The position numbers were made by a program, and so were the translations under genes. The notes under the pieces were generated by a model, which worked only from the letters and a program-made list of their open reading frames with translations, did no database searches and was not told the origin of the DNA. Source: Bradyrhizobium cytisi (GTDB lineage Bacteria; Pseudomonadota; Alphaproteobacteria; Rhizobiales; Xanthobacteraceae). From it: a DNA stretch of 49,789 nucleotides. The stretch is taken from assembly GCF_008123515.1 (NCBI RefSeq), contig NZ_VSSR01000109.1, positions 1 to 49,789 of the forward strand. The letters run 5' to 3'. Within the stretch, counting starts at the first letter, position 1. Each line of letters begins with the position of its first letter. This document shows, piece by piece, positions 8,033-16,723 of the stretch.

Positions 8033-9064
8033 CTAACTCTTCTCGGGCTGGCGCGCGATGCGCTCCAGCAGGCGACGGATCTCGCGGTTCTGCTCGCCCT
8101 GGCCGTCGGCCCATTCGCGAATCATCTGCTGCTCGGTGCGCATATGCGAGACCAGCGCCTGGATCGCTTCGGCAAGGCTCGCCATCGACGCGGTGGTGCT
8201 GCGGCTGGCGGTGCCTTCCTCGAGCACGGAGCGCAGCCGCTCGACGGCCGCTTGGAGCTCGCCGCTGGCAACTCCGCCGCCGCTCGATGCGACGGCCACC
8301 TCGCCGCTGCCATATTCGCGCACGGTGGTGGCGAGCCAGTCCTCGAGGTCGGTGTAGAAGCGGTTCTGCGCCTGGCTCGATTGCAGGTCGAGGAAGCCGA
8401 GGATCAGCGAGCCGGCGAGGCCGAACAGGGAGCTCGAGAACGAGATGCCCATGCCGCCGAGCGGGGCGGCCAGGCCCTCCTTCAGCGTGTCGAACAGTGC
8501 GCCGGCATCGCCGCCGACCTTGAGGCCGTCGATCACCTTGCCGACCGAGCCGACCGTCTCGATCAGGCCCCAGAAGGTGCCGAGCAGGCCGAGGAAGACC
8601 AGCAGGCCGGTCATGTAGCGGGAGATGTCGCGGGCCTCGTCCAGGCGGGTCGCGATCGAATCGAGCAGATGCCGCATGGTGGTCTGGGTGATCGACATCC
8701 GCCCGGTGCGCTCGCCGCCCAGGATCATCGCCATCGGTGCCAGCAGTTTGGGGTGCCGGGCCGGCGCCAGGCCGGGATCGGCGATGCGGAAATTGTTGAC
8801 CCAGGACACCTCGGGATAGAGCCGGATCACCTGGCGGAAGGCCAGCACGATGCCGATGAACAGCACGGCCCCGATCAGGGCGTTCAGCCCGGGATTGGCG
8901 AAGAAGGCCTGGATGATCTGCTTGTAGAGCACCACCCCCACCAGGGTGCAGAGCACCAGGAAGACCAGCATCCGCACCAGGAAGACGCTGGGCGAGGAGA
9001 GCTTGGTGTACTCGATGTCGAGGGAGGAGCGGGGCGAGGCGCCTGACGGCATGGCCGGTATCAT
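8033..9064 (-). CDS. MotA/TolQ/ExbB-family proton channel-like protein
   Basis: The protein has 343 residues. Hydrophobic segments lie at about 28-50, 60-82, 150-172 and 198-225. The block DISRYMTGLLVFLGLLGTFWGLIETV followed by LAAPLGGMGISFSSSLFGLAGSLILGFLDLQ matches the conserved third and fourth helices of MotA/ExbB channels. A cytoplasmic C-terminal tail (about 240-343) is helical and charged. It should form a pentameric ion channel with the OmpA/MotB-like product of the next gene. ATG 9064 is used; an in-frame ATG at 9052 is a possible alternative. Confidence 0.85.
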   Translation of the reverse strand: MIPAMPSGASPRSSLDIEYTKLSSPSVFLVRMLVFLVLCTLVGVVLYKQIIQAFFANPGLNALIGAVLFIGIVLAFRQVIRLYPEVSWVNNFRIADPGLAPARHPKLLAPMAMILGGERTGRMSITQTTMRHLLDSIATRLDEARDISRYMTGLLVFLGLLGTFWGLIETVGSVGKVIDGLKVGGDAGALFDTLKEGLAAPLGGMGISFSSSLFGLAGSLILGFLDLQSSQAQNRFYTDLEDWLATTVREYGSGEVAVASSGGGVASGELQAAVERLRSVLEEGTASRSTTASMASLAEAIQALVSHMRTEQQMIREWADGQGEQNREIRRLLERIARQPEKS

Positions 9065-9234
9065 CCGTTACGAAAGCTTGCTTGCATCCGCACTATGGCA
9101 CAGCGCTCGCCCAAAAAAAGCGCCGGATGTGCGGATTTCGGGAGGGGATCGGGGAACCCAAAGCTGAAACCCGGCTTTGATACACGTATTTTGCAAAACT
9201 TCGGTATTCCACAGACTTAGGTCGGATTCTTGGC

Positions 9235-9465
9235 ATGGCGACGTTTCCTAGGGGACTGGCGGCCATCGCACTCTCGGCGGTCTATCCGCGGGCCTGGGCC
9301 CATCTGCTTGCGCCTGTTTTCATGTACCGGATCCTGGTCCACATCACCGGCATCCCGCCTTTGGAAGCGCAGATGCTGCGATCGCGCGGCGAGCGCTACT
9401 GCAACTATCAATCCCGAATCAGCATGTTCTTTCCCCTGCCACCCAGAGAGGGAATGGCCGCATGA
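9235..9465 (+). pseudogene. 3' remnant of a DUF1295 (steroid 5-alpha-reductase-like) gene
   Basis: The 76-codon frame ends with LLAPVFMYRILVH, TGIPPLEAQMLRSRGERY and RISMFFPLPPRE. These are the conserved C-terminal segments of DUF1295 membrane proteins, which are normally about 260 residues. The N-terminal two thirds, including the usual SRHPNYxxE-type motif, are absent and I see no trace of them in 9065-9234. The stop overlaps the ATG of the CFA-synthase-like gene (ATGA), the arrangement expected of an intact, translationally coupled upstream gene. The remnant may still be translated. Confidence 0.7.
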
Positions 9466-10490
9466 GCGTCGTCTCCGCGATCATCGGGACTGCCGAACGC
9501 GTGCCGCTGCCGGACCTCGTGGTCCGCGCCGCGATCCAGCGGCTGTGCTCGCGCACCGCAACGCGCCTCGCCGCGCACACCGCAGCCGACGATGCCGCTT
9601 TCGCCGGCCGCATGATGATAAGGCCGATCGCCGAGCACACCGAGACGGCCAACAGCCAGCATTACGAAGTGCCGCAAAGCTTCTTCGCGCAGGTGCTGGG
9701 CCCGAACCGCAAATACTCCTCCTGCTTCTACAAGACCGATGCGACCACCTTGCGGGAGGCTGAGGAGGAAGCGCTGCGCCAGGCCGTCGAGCATGCGGGG
9801 ATCGCCGACGGGCAGACCGTCCTCGAGCTCGGCTGCGGCTGGGGCTCGCTGTCGCTGTGGATCGCTCGGCAATTTCCGCATGCGAAGGTGACCGCGGTGT
9901 CGAACTCGCAGTCGCAGCGCGCCTATATCGAGGAGATGGCGCAGAGCCGCGGCCTGTGCAATTTGCGCGTCGTCACCGCCGACATGAACGTGTTCGCGCC
10001 GGAGGGCCAGTTCGATCGCATCGTCTCGGTCGAGATGTTCGAGCATATGATGAACTGGCGCAAGCTGATGACCCGGGTGCTCGCGTGGCTTGCGCCGGAG
10101 GGGCGCTTCTTCATGCACATCTTCACCCATCGCGCCGGCTCCTACGCGTTCGACCGCGCCAATCGCGAGGACTGGATCGCGCAGCATTTCTTCACCGGCG
10201 GCGTGATGCCGAGCCATCAACTCGTCAGGCAGTATGACGATATCTTCGCCATCGAGAAGGAATGGCGCTGGAGCGGCACGCATTATCAGCGCACCGCAAT
10301 TGACTGGCTCGCCAATTTCGATGCACGTCGCGACGCGATCGAAGTTTCATTGCGGAACGTTTATGGCGGGGACACCGCGTTGTGGATGCGGCGCTGGCGC
10401 TGGTTCTTCCTCGCCACCGCCGGTCTGTTCGGCTACGCCGACGGAACCGAATGGGGCGTCAGCCACTATCGCATGAGAGCCGCAGATTAG
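9462..10490 (+). CDS. Cyclopropane-fatty-acyl-phospholipid synthase family SAM-dependent methyltransferase
   Basis: The protein has 342 residues. The SAM-binding motif I is VLELGCGWGSLSLWIA (about 118-133). The family signatures are HYEVPQSFF near residue 70, YSSCFY, AVSNSQSQR, VSVEMFEHM and FFMHIFTHR. Enzymes of this group modify double bonds of membrane lipid acyl chains with a one-carbon unit from SAM. It is slightly short compared with classical Cfa (about 380-400), typical for this subgroup, which is often encoded beside DUF1295 genes, as was evidently the case here. Confidence 0.88.
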   Translation: MSVVSAIIGTAERVPLPDLVVRAAIQRLCSRTATRLAAHTAADDAAFAGRMMIRPIAEHTETANSQHYEVPQSFFAQVLGPNRKYSSCFYKTDATTLREAEEEALRQAVEHAGIADGQTVLELGCGWGSLSLWIARQFPHAKVTAVSNSQSQRAYIEEMAQSRGLCNLRVVTADMNVFAPEGQFDRIVSVEMFEHMMNWRKLMTRVLAWLAPEGRFFMHIFTHRAGSYAFDRANREDWIAQHFFTGGVMPSHQLVRQYDDIFAIEKEWRWSGTHYQRTAIDWLANFDARRDAIEVSLRNVYGGDTALWMRRWRWFFLATAGLFGYADGTEWGVSHYRMRAAD

Positions 10491-10616
10491 GGCGCCTACG
10501 GATCAATCGTGCGACGGGACGAAGCAGCGGTCCCTGCTTGCAAACAATTCCGGCGGTGATCGGAAACGTCGAGCTCCTCGGCGGTTATCGGCGTAAGACC
10601 CTGAGGAGGAAACACC

Positions 10617-11021
10617 ATGCGACATCTCGCACTCGCGGCAATTGCTCTGGTGGCCGGCTTCACGGCACCGGCGATGGCGCAGCAGGCCTCGCCATCGCAC
10701 AATCTCCAGAATGAGGCCGACAAAGGCATCAAGACTCAGAACTCCGGTGCATCGGGTTACGTCTCGGAACAGGAGAAGCCCGGGTCCGCGGCTCAAATCC
10801 CGGGTAGCCCTCCTCGCGCCGAGTCCGGCAGCGCGGCAACCGCGCCGAGTGCGCAGAACTCAGACGCAGGAATTGCGGGTGCTCCCGGCAACAAGAACGG
10901 GCCGCCGGCTGGTACTGGCACGGTTGGCTCGGCGTCTCAAAATCAATCGGTGCAGGAGCAGGATCCGGCGAACGTCAAGGGATTGCCGGGCAACAAGAGC
11001 GGTCCGCCAGCCAAGCGATAA
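10617..11021 (+). CDS. Secreted low-complexity hypothetical protein
   Basis: The protein has 134 residues. A Sec signal peptide (about 1-21, ending APAMAQ) is followed by a Gly/Ser/Pro/Asn-rich chain. A short motif is repeated: GAPGNKNGPPAGTG and GLPGNKSGPPAKR. The ribosome-binding site GGAGGA lies just upstream of ATG 10617. The mature protein appears disordered and is probably periplasmic or extracellular. No function is recognised. Confidence 0.75.
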   Translation: MRHLALAAIALVAGFTAPAMAQQASPSHNLQNEADKGIKTQNSGASGYVSEQEKPGSAAQIPGSPPRAESGSAATAPSAQNSDAGIAGAPGNKNGPPAGTGTVGSASQNQSVQEQDPANVKGLPGNKSGPPAKR

Positions 11022-11089
11022 GGTCGCTACCGTTCTGCAGGCCCCGCGACGGCATCATCGCCAGCGCGGGGTCGCGCGGCGGTCACGTA

Positions 11090-11200
11090 ATGGATGATGC
11101 TGTTTTTGGAGGGCAGGTGATGTTGCGGCCAATCGCCGAATATCCGGACGCCCCAAACGTCCAGCACTACGAAATGCCCGCGGCTTTCTTCGAGCAGCTT
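11090..11200 (+). pseudogene. Fragment of a second CFA-synthase-like gene
   Basis: Codons 2-36 of the frame starting at ATG 11090 (DDAVFGGQVMLRPIAE ... QHYEMPAAFFEQ) match residues 43-77 of the intact CFA-synthase-like protein at 20 of 35 positions without gaps. Past about 11200 the similarity stops. The frame stays open to 11626, but it has no family features and contains a strong terminator (11366-11400). The divergence from the intact gene suggests a decayed paralogue rather than a recent tandem copy. Confidence 0.65.
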
Positions 11201-11365
11201 TCTTCACCGGCGGGCGCCGTAGTCCAAAGCCTACCTAAGAAAGCCTACCTAAGTATGGTCACTTCATACCTGCGCGCGATGGCAGCGACCAAGTGTTGGT
11301 GGTACCGATACATCCAGAGTGAGAAAAGCAACGGAACCGGCCCTCCGAGCCGGCAGTTGCGGGAC

Positions 11366-11400
11366 AAGGCCGGCGGCGTAGCGCCCACCGGCCTTTCTTC
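11366..11400 (+). terminator. Rho-independent terminator, possibly ending a small RNA
   Basis: Arms AAGGCCGG (11366-11373) and CCGGCCTT (11388-11395), with further internal pairing, are followed by TCTT. A second hairpin, CCGGC/GCCGG, precedes it at about 11336-11353. No protein gene ends nearby, apart from the secreted protein 345 nt upstream. The tandem hairpins could belong to an uncharacterised transcript. Confidence 0.5.
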
Positions 11401-12047
11401 CGATCCAGCGGCGCTTTTCCGCTCAACTGATGCTTACTGTCACAGGTGGTGCAGCGAGTACGCCATGAGAAACATCGCCGGAAACATCGCCGATCTCCTC
11501 ATGCGGCTCTGGCAGGGAAGCCAGCCCGCGTCCAATACTCAGGTTGCGGCCATGGCTGACAACCGAGATCGATCCAGCATGGCTGATTTTGTTCGGATCC
11601 TGCAGGCCTGCGATCAAGCCCAGTAGTTCGTAGGTAGAGCGACTTGTCCGCCGTAGCTCGAAGGCGGAAGCGAACCCCATCAAACTCCGTCCGCGCAGTG
11701 ACATCGAGCTGACAACCACGAGCAGACGCTGCGTCTGCCCGTCAGGGCGATGGGTTTCGCAAGAGCTCAACCCATCTTATGAAGCTGACGGAATTCATTG
11801 TAGCCCCAGTCCCTTGCGATGTTCTGTCGCAGCGCGCGACGACGGAACCCGACTCACAATCCGGTGAGTCCCAAAAATAAGCCTGAAGTCAGCGCGATAG
11901 CTCATGTGACATTGAGCCGCCCGCCGCATGCGTTGCGCCGCAGCAAGTCCATTCTATCTTGATCGCATCAGGCGCGCAGAAATTGCCCGGGACGGGCGCT
12001 GCGCGAGAAGCGTGATCAGTTTCAACAATTTTGGGGCACCCCACTTC
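11401..12047. other. Stretch without a recognisable gene
   Basis: Open frames exist on both strands (plus to 11626, minus 11423-11770), but neither has a recognised domain. A short imperfect palindrome (TCCGCC/GGCGGA) lies at about 11647-11668. The last 100 nt hold the leader of the RND operon. Confidence 0.5.
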
Positions 12048-13241
12048 ATGTCAGGACTTCGAGCGCGATCGGCATGCGTTGCAATGATGCTCGCGGCCTT
12101 TGCGCCGCTGCTAGGCGCTTGCGACGAATCCTCTTCCGCCGTCTCCGCTGCCCAACCCATCGACCCCGATGTCAGCGTCGTCGTCGTCAAGCAGCAGGCC
12201 CGCGCCGTGGTGCGCGAGCTGCCCGGCCGCATTTCGCCGACGCGCGTCTCCGAGGTGCGGCCGCGCGTGTCCGGCATCGTGGTCGAGCGCCTGTTCCGCC
12301 AGGGCAGCGAAGTGAAGGCGGGCGATGCGCTGTACCGCATCGATCCGCGCCCGTTCGAGGTCGAGGTGATGGCCAACGACGCGGCGGTCGCCAAGGCCGA
12401 GGCCGCGTTGATGCAGGCGCAGCAGCAGGCGCGCCGCATCGCGACGCTCACCAGCCAGCGCGCCGCGCCGGAAGCCGAGAACGAGAAGACCATCGCCGCC
12501 GAGCGCCAGGCCCAGGCCGAGGTCGAGGGCCGCAAGGCCGATCTCGCGCGGGCAAAACTCAATCTCGACTACGCCACCGTGCGCGCGCCGATCGACGGTG
12601 TGGTCGGTGCGGCGCTGGTCAGCGAAGGCGCGCTCGTCGTGCAGAACGAGACCAATCTTGCCACCGTGCAGCAGCTCGATCCGATCTATGCCGACTTCAC
12701 CCAGTCGGTGACCGAGCTCAACCAGCTGCGTCGCGCTTTCGAGAGCGGCGATCTCGATCGCATCGAGGCCGATGCCGTCAAGGTGCGCCTCGTGCTCGAC
12801 GACAACACCATCTATGCGCTCGACGGCAAGCTTCTGTTCTCGGACGCCAAGGTCGATGCCCATACCGGCCAGGTGACGCTGCGTGGCGAGTTCCGCAATC
12901 CCAGGCGCGAGCTGCTGCCGGGCATGTATGTCCGCGTCCGCCTCGACCAGGGCCTGGACTCCGACGCGATCGCGGTGCCGCAGCAGGCGGTCCAGCGTAA
13001 TGGCGGCGGTGGCAGCGAGGTGTTCGTCGTCAAGGACGACAACCGCATCGCCGTGCAGCAGATCCGCACCGGCTCGGTGCAGGACGGAATCTGGTTCGTC
13101 ACCGAGGGCCTCAAGGCCGGCGACAAGGTGGTGGTCGAAGGCTTCCAGAAGTTTGCAGCCGGCGACAAGGTCAATCCGCAATCCTGGTCCGAGGCCGAGG
13201 CGAGCGCGGACAACCGGCACGCCCTCAAGGTCACGCGGTAA
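12048..13241 (+). CDS. RND efflux periplasmic adaptor (HlyD/AcrA family lipoprotein)
   Basis: The protein has 397 residues from ATG 12048; the frame extends upstream to 11928, but the signal sequence begins at 12048. A lipoprotein signal ends with the lipobox LLGAC (Cys25). Then come the beta-barrel and lipoyl half (LPGRISPTRVSEVRPRVSGIV), the alpha-hairpin (about 100-165, rich in Ala, Glu and Gln), the second lipoyl half (LDYATVRAPIDGVVG) and the membrane-proximal domain with LLPGMYVRVRL. It bridges the inner-membrane pump encoded immediately downstream to an outer-membrane channel, which is not encoded here. The gap to the pump gene is only 6 nt. Confidence 0.93.
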   Translation: MSGLRARSACVAMMLAAFAPLLGACDESSSAVSAAQPIDPDVSVVVVKQQARAVVRELPGRISPTRVSEVRPRVSGIVVERLFRQGSEVKAGDALYRIDPRPFEVEVMANDAAVAKAEAALMQAQQQARRIATLTSQRAAPEAENEKTIAAERQAQAEVEGRKADLARAKLNLDYATVRAPIDGVVGAALVSEGALVVQNETNLATVQQLDPIYADFTQSVTELNQLRRAFESGDLDRIEADAVKVRLVLDDNTIYALDGKLLFSDAKVDAHTGQVTLRGEFRNPRRELLPGMYVRVRLDQGLDSDAIAVPQQAVQRNGGGGSEVFVVKDDNRIAVQQIRTGSVQDGIWFVTEGLKAGDKVVVEGFQKFAAGDKVNPQSWSEAEASADNRHALKVTR

Positions 13242-13247
13242 CGCACC

Positions 13248-16200
13248 ATGGCCAGCTTCTTCATCGACAGGCCGATCTTCGCCTGGGTCGTCGCGCTGTT
13301 CATCTGTCTGATCGGCGCGATCTCGGTCCCGCTGCTGCCGATCGCGCAATATCCGATCATCGCGCCGCCCTCGATCTCGGTCTCGACCAGCTATCCCGGT
13401 GCGTCGCCCGAAAACCTCTACAACAGCGTCACCCGGCTGATCGAGGAGGAGCTCAACGGCGCCTCCGGCATTCTTAATTTCGAATCGACCAGCGATTCGC
13501 TCGGCCAGGTCGAGATCATCGCCAATTTCCAGCCGGGCACCGATACCAGCGCTGCGTCCGTCGAGGTGCAGAACCGCATCAAGCGCATCGAGGCACGGCT
13601 GCCGCGCGCGGTCATGCAGCAGGGCATTTTGATCGAGGAAGCATCCAGCGCGGTGCTGCAGATCATCACGTTGAATTCGACCGACGGCAGCCTCGACGAG
13701 GTTGGGCTGGGCGACTTCATGATCCGCAACGTGCTCGGCGAAATCCGCCGCATTCCCGGCGTCGGCCGCGCCACGCTGTATTCGACCGAGCGCAGCCTTC
13801 GCGTCTGGGTCGATCCGGCAAAGCTGGTCGGCTATGGGCTGACCGCCGATGACGTCAACAAGGCGATATCGGCGCAGAACGCGCAGGTCGCCTCGGGCAG
13901 CATCGGCGCGGAGCCGTCGACCGACAGCCAGCGCACCTCTGCGCTGGTGCTGGTCAAGGGCCAGTTGTCGTCGCCGGACGAGTTCGGCGCCATCATCCTG
14001 CGTGCCAATGCCGACGGCTCGACCGTGCGGCTGCGCGATGTCGCGCGGGTCGAGGTCGGCGGCCTCAGCTACCAGTTCAACACCCGCCTGAACGGCAAGC
14101 CGACGGCCGGTCTCTCCGTGCTGATGTCGCCGACCGGAAATGCGCTGGCGACCGCAAGCGCGGTCGAGGAGAAGATGAAGGAGCTGTCGCGCTTCTTCCC
14201 GGCCAACATCTCCTATGAGATCCCCTACAATATCACGCCCGTGGTCGAGGCCTCGATCAAGAAGGTGCTGACGACGCTGGTCGAAGCCGTGGTGCTGGTG
14301 TTCGTGGTGATGTTCCTGTTCCTGCAGAACATCCGCTACACCATCATTCCGACCATCGTGGTGCCGGTGGCGCTGCTCGGCGCCTGTACCACGCTGCTGC
14401 TCGCCGGCTACTCCATCAACATGCTCTCGATGTTCGGCATGGTGCTCGCGGTCGGCATCCTCGTCGACGACGCCATCGTCGTGGTCGAGAATGTCGAGCG
14501 CATCATGAGCGAGGAGGGCCTGCCGCCGAAGGAAGCGACGCGGAAAGCGATGTCGCAGATATCTGGCGCCATCATCGGCATCACGCTGGTGCTGATGGCC
14601 GTGTTCGTGCCGATGGCGTTCTTCCCGGGCTCGGTCGGCATCATCTACCGCCAGTTCTCGGTGACCATGGTCGCGGCGATCGGCTTCTCCGCCTTCCTTG
14701 CGCTGTCGCTGACGCCGGCGCTGTGCGCGACGCTGCTCAAGCCCGTCGCGGCAGGTCACGGCCATGCGAAGAAGGGCGTGTTCGGCTGGTTCAATCGCAT
14801 GCTCGAAGGCGGCAAGGAGGGCTATTCCCGCACCGTCGTCTTCTCGCTGAAGCGCACCGGCCGCTTGATGCTGGTTTATGTCGCGCTGCTCGCCGGCCTG
14901 TCCTGGGCCTTCGTCAATCTGCCGGGCGGCTTCCTGCCCGTCGACGACCAGGGTTTTGTGACTACGGACGTGCAGACGCCGTCGGATTCGTCCTACGGCC
15001 GAACCGAGGCCGTGATCGAGAAGGTCGAGAAATATCTCGCCGAGCGACCAGGCGTGAAAGACGTCACCTTCCTCACCGGCTTCAGCTTCTCCGGCCAGGG
15101 CATGAACACCGCGCAGGCCTTCATCACGCTGAAGGACTGGTCCGAGCGTGGACCGACGGAGTCCGCTGCCGCGATCGTCAACGACACCAACCGCGATCTG
15201 TCGTCGTCGATCCGCGACGCCAAGATCTCGGCGCTGCAGCCGCCGCCGATCGACAATCTTGGCAACTCGTCCGGCTTCTCGTTCCGTCTCCAGGATCGCG
15301 GCCAGAAGGGCTATCCGGCCCTGATGCGCGCCGCCGACCAGTTGATCGCGGACGCCAATGCGAGCCCGGTGCTGCAAAAGGTCTATGTCGAGGGCCTGCC
15401 CGAGGCCGGCGTCGTCAATCTCGTGATCGACCGCGAGAAGGCGGGCGCCTTCGGCGTCACCTTCGAGGATATCAACAACACCATCTCGACCAACCTCGGC
15501 TCGAACTACATCAACGACTTCCCGAACCGCGGCCGCATGCAGCGCGTCGTTGTGCAGGCCGACAGCCGCGACCGCATGAGGACCGAGGACATCCTCAACT
15601 ACAACGTCAAGAACTCCCACGGCCAGCTTGTGCCGTTCTCGTCCTTCGCGACGGTCGAATGGTCGCGCGGTCCGACCCAGATCGCCGGCTTCAACTACTA
15701 TCCCGCCGTGCGCATCTCGGGCGAGGCGAAGCCCGGCTTCACCTCGGGCGACGCGATCGCCGAGATGGAGCGGCTCGCCGGAAAACTGCCGCGTGGCTTC
15801 GGCTATGAATGGACCGGACAGTCGCTTCAGGAAAAGCTGTCGGGCTCGCAGGCGCCGTTCCTGCTCGCGCTCTCCGTGTTCGTGGTGTTCCTGTGTCTGG
15901 CCGCACTCTACGAGAGCTGGACCATTCCGCTCGCGGTGCTGCTCACCGTGCCGCTCGGCATCGTCGGTGCCGTGGTTGCGGCCATGCTGCGCGGTCTGCC
16001 CAACGACGTCTATTTCACCGTCGGCCTCATCACCATCATCGGGCTCGCGGCCAAGGACGCGATCCTCATCATCGAGTTCGCCAAGGACCTGCGGAAGGAA
16101 GGCAAGCCGCTGGTGGAGGCCACCATCGAGGCCTGCCGTCTCCGTTTTCGCCCGATCCTGATGACCGGTCTCGCCTTTATCTGCGGCGTGCTGCCGATGG

Positions 16201-16400
16201 CGATCGCTCACGGCGCCGGCGGCGCCAGCCAGCAATCGCTCGGCACCGTGGTGATGGGCGGCATGATCGCGGTGGTGATCCTGGCGCTGCTGATGGTGCC
16301 GGTGTTCTTCGTCTCAGTGCAGCGCGTGCTGGGCGGGGATCGGCAGAAGGCAGAGAAGGAAAGCGAGGCGTATGGGCCGCCAGCGCCGGTGAAGCCATAG
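13248..16400 (+). CDS. RND multidrug efflux pump permease (HAE1, AcrB/MexB type)
   Basis: The protein has 1050 residues, the normal length for the family, with twelve transmembrane helices and two large periplasmic loops. It opens with the classical FFIDRPIFAWVVALFI and the GASPENLYNSVTRLIEEELNG porter segment. Transmembrane helix 4 carries the proton-relay pair Asp407-Asp408 in GILVDDAIVVVENVER, the numbering used in AcrB. FPGSVGIIYRQFSVT and GLAAKDAILIIEFAKDL are further family blocks. It extrudes drugs or other amphiphiles in exchange for protons together with the adaptor. No local tetR or marR regulator accompanies the pair. Confidence 0.95.
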   Translation: MASFFIDRPIFAWVVALFICLIGAISVPLLPIAQYPIIAPPSISVSTSYPGASPENLYNSVTRLIEEELNGASGILNFESTSDSLGQVEIIANFQPGTDTSAASVEVQNRIKRIEARLPRAVMQQGILIEEASSAVLQIITLNSTDGSLDEVGLGDFMIRNVLGEIRRIPGVGRATLYSTERSLRVWVDPAKLVGYGLTADDVNKAISAQNAQVASGSIGAEPSTDSQRTSALVLVKGQLSSPDEFGAIILRANADGSTVRLRDVARVEVGGLSYQFNTRLNGKPTAGLSVLMSPTGNALATASAVEEKMKELSRFFPANISYEIPYNITPVVEASIKKVLTTLVEAVVLVFVVMFLFLQNIRYTIIPTIVVPVALLGACTTLLLAGYSINMLSMFGMVLAVGILVDDAIVVVENVERIMSEEGLPPKEATRKAMSQISGAIIGITLVLMAVFVPMAFFPGSVGIIYRQFSVTMVAAIGFSAFLALSLTPALCATLLKPVAAGHGHAKKGVFGWFNRMLEGGKEGYSRTVVFSLKRTGRLMLVYVALLAGLSWAFVNLPGGFLPVDDQGFVTTDVQTPSDSSYGRTEAVIEKVEKYLAERPGVKDVTFLTGFSFSGQGMNTAQAFITLKDWSERGPTESAAAIVNDTNRDLSSSIRDAKISALQPPPIDNLGNSSGFSFRLQDRGQKGYPALMRAADQLIADANASPVLQKVYVEGLPEAGVVNLVIDREKAGAFGVTFEDINNTISTNLGSNYINDFPNRGRMQRVVVQADSRDRMRTEDILNYNVKNSHGQLVPFSSFATVEWSRGPTQIAGFNYYPAVRISGEAKPGFTSGDAIAEMERLAGKLPRGFGYEWTGQSLQEKLSGSQAPFLLALSVFVVFLCLAALYESWTIPLAVLLTVPLGIVGAVVAAMLRGLPNDVYFTVGLITIIGLAAKDAILIIEFAKDLRKEGKPLVEATIEACRLRFRPILMTGLAFICGVLPMAIAHGAGGASQQSLGTVVMGGMIAVVILALLMVPVFFVSVQRVLGGDRQKAEKESEAYGPPAPVKP

Positions 16401-16408
16401 GGCACACT

Positions 16409-16525
16409 GTCATGCCCGCCTAGTGCGCACTTGCGCACGGGGGCGGGCATCCAGTACGCCGCCGCATTTCCGTATCCAACAGACGCCTGTGGAATACTGG
16501 ATCATCCGCCTTCGCGGATGATGAC
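16409..16525. repeat. Palindromic intergenic repeat, family C copy 1
   Basis: GTCATGCCCGCC opens the element and GGATGATGACAG closes it. Inside are the GCATCCAGTACGCCGCCGC and GGAATACTGGATCATCCGCC blocks. The same blocks occur at 33550-33670, and the right end alone at 22379-22421. It lies immediately after the RND pump gene. The remaining part of the gap, 16526-16723, shows nothing recognisable and carries the ATPase leader. Confidence 0.75.
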
Positions 16526-16723
16526 AGTCGAGTGTGGAGCAGCCGTCTCCGGCCCAGACTGCTCAGCACATTCTCCCGCGCCGGCGAGGGCAGGCCACCG
16601 ACCGCCGGTTCGGGCGGCTTGCTTTCTCGGGGTGGTCAATCCAGACTACATCTCTGAATTGAAATAGCATGTATTCGCACCGCAGCGCGAATGCACAGCC
16701 AACCCGCCGATTGAGAGCGTGCG

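Noticed and set aside
6853..9064. Interpretation of the MotA/OmpA pair as a complete Zorya defence system
   Set aside because: No ZorC, ZorD or ZorE-like gene is present; the neighbours are a GNAT enzyme and a small membrane protein.
11201..11626. Continuation of the CFA-synthase fragment as a 178-residue protein
   Set aside because: Family similarity ends near 11200 and the frame runs through a strong terminator; nothing supports it as a gene.
11423..11770. Minus-strand 115-codon frame
   Set aside because: No domain, no clear ribosome-binding site, and it overlaps other open frames equally long; left as undetermined sequence.
12111..16235. Very long minus-strand open frame (1374 codons) opposite the RND operon
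   Set aside because: It is antisense across two intact genes and has the Arg/His/Asp/Gly composition of a shadow frame in high-GC DNA.
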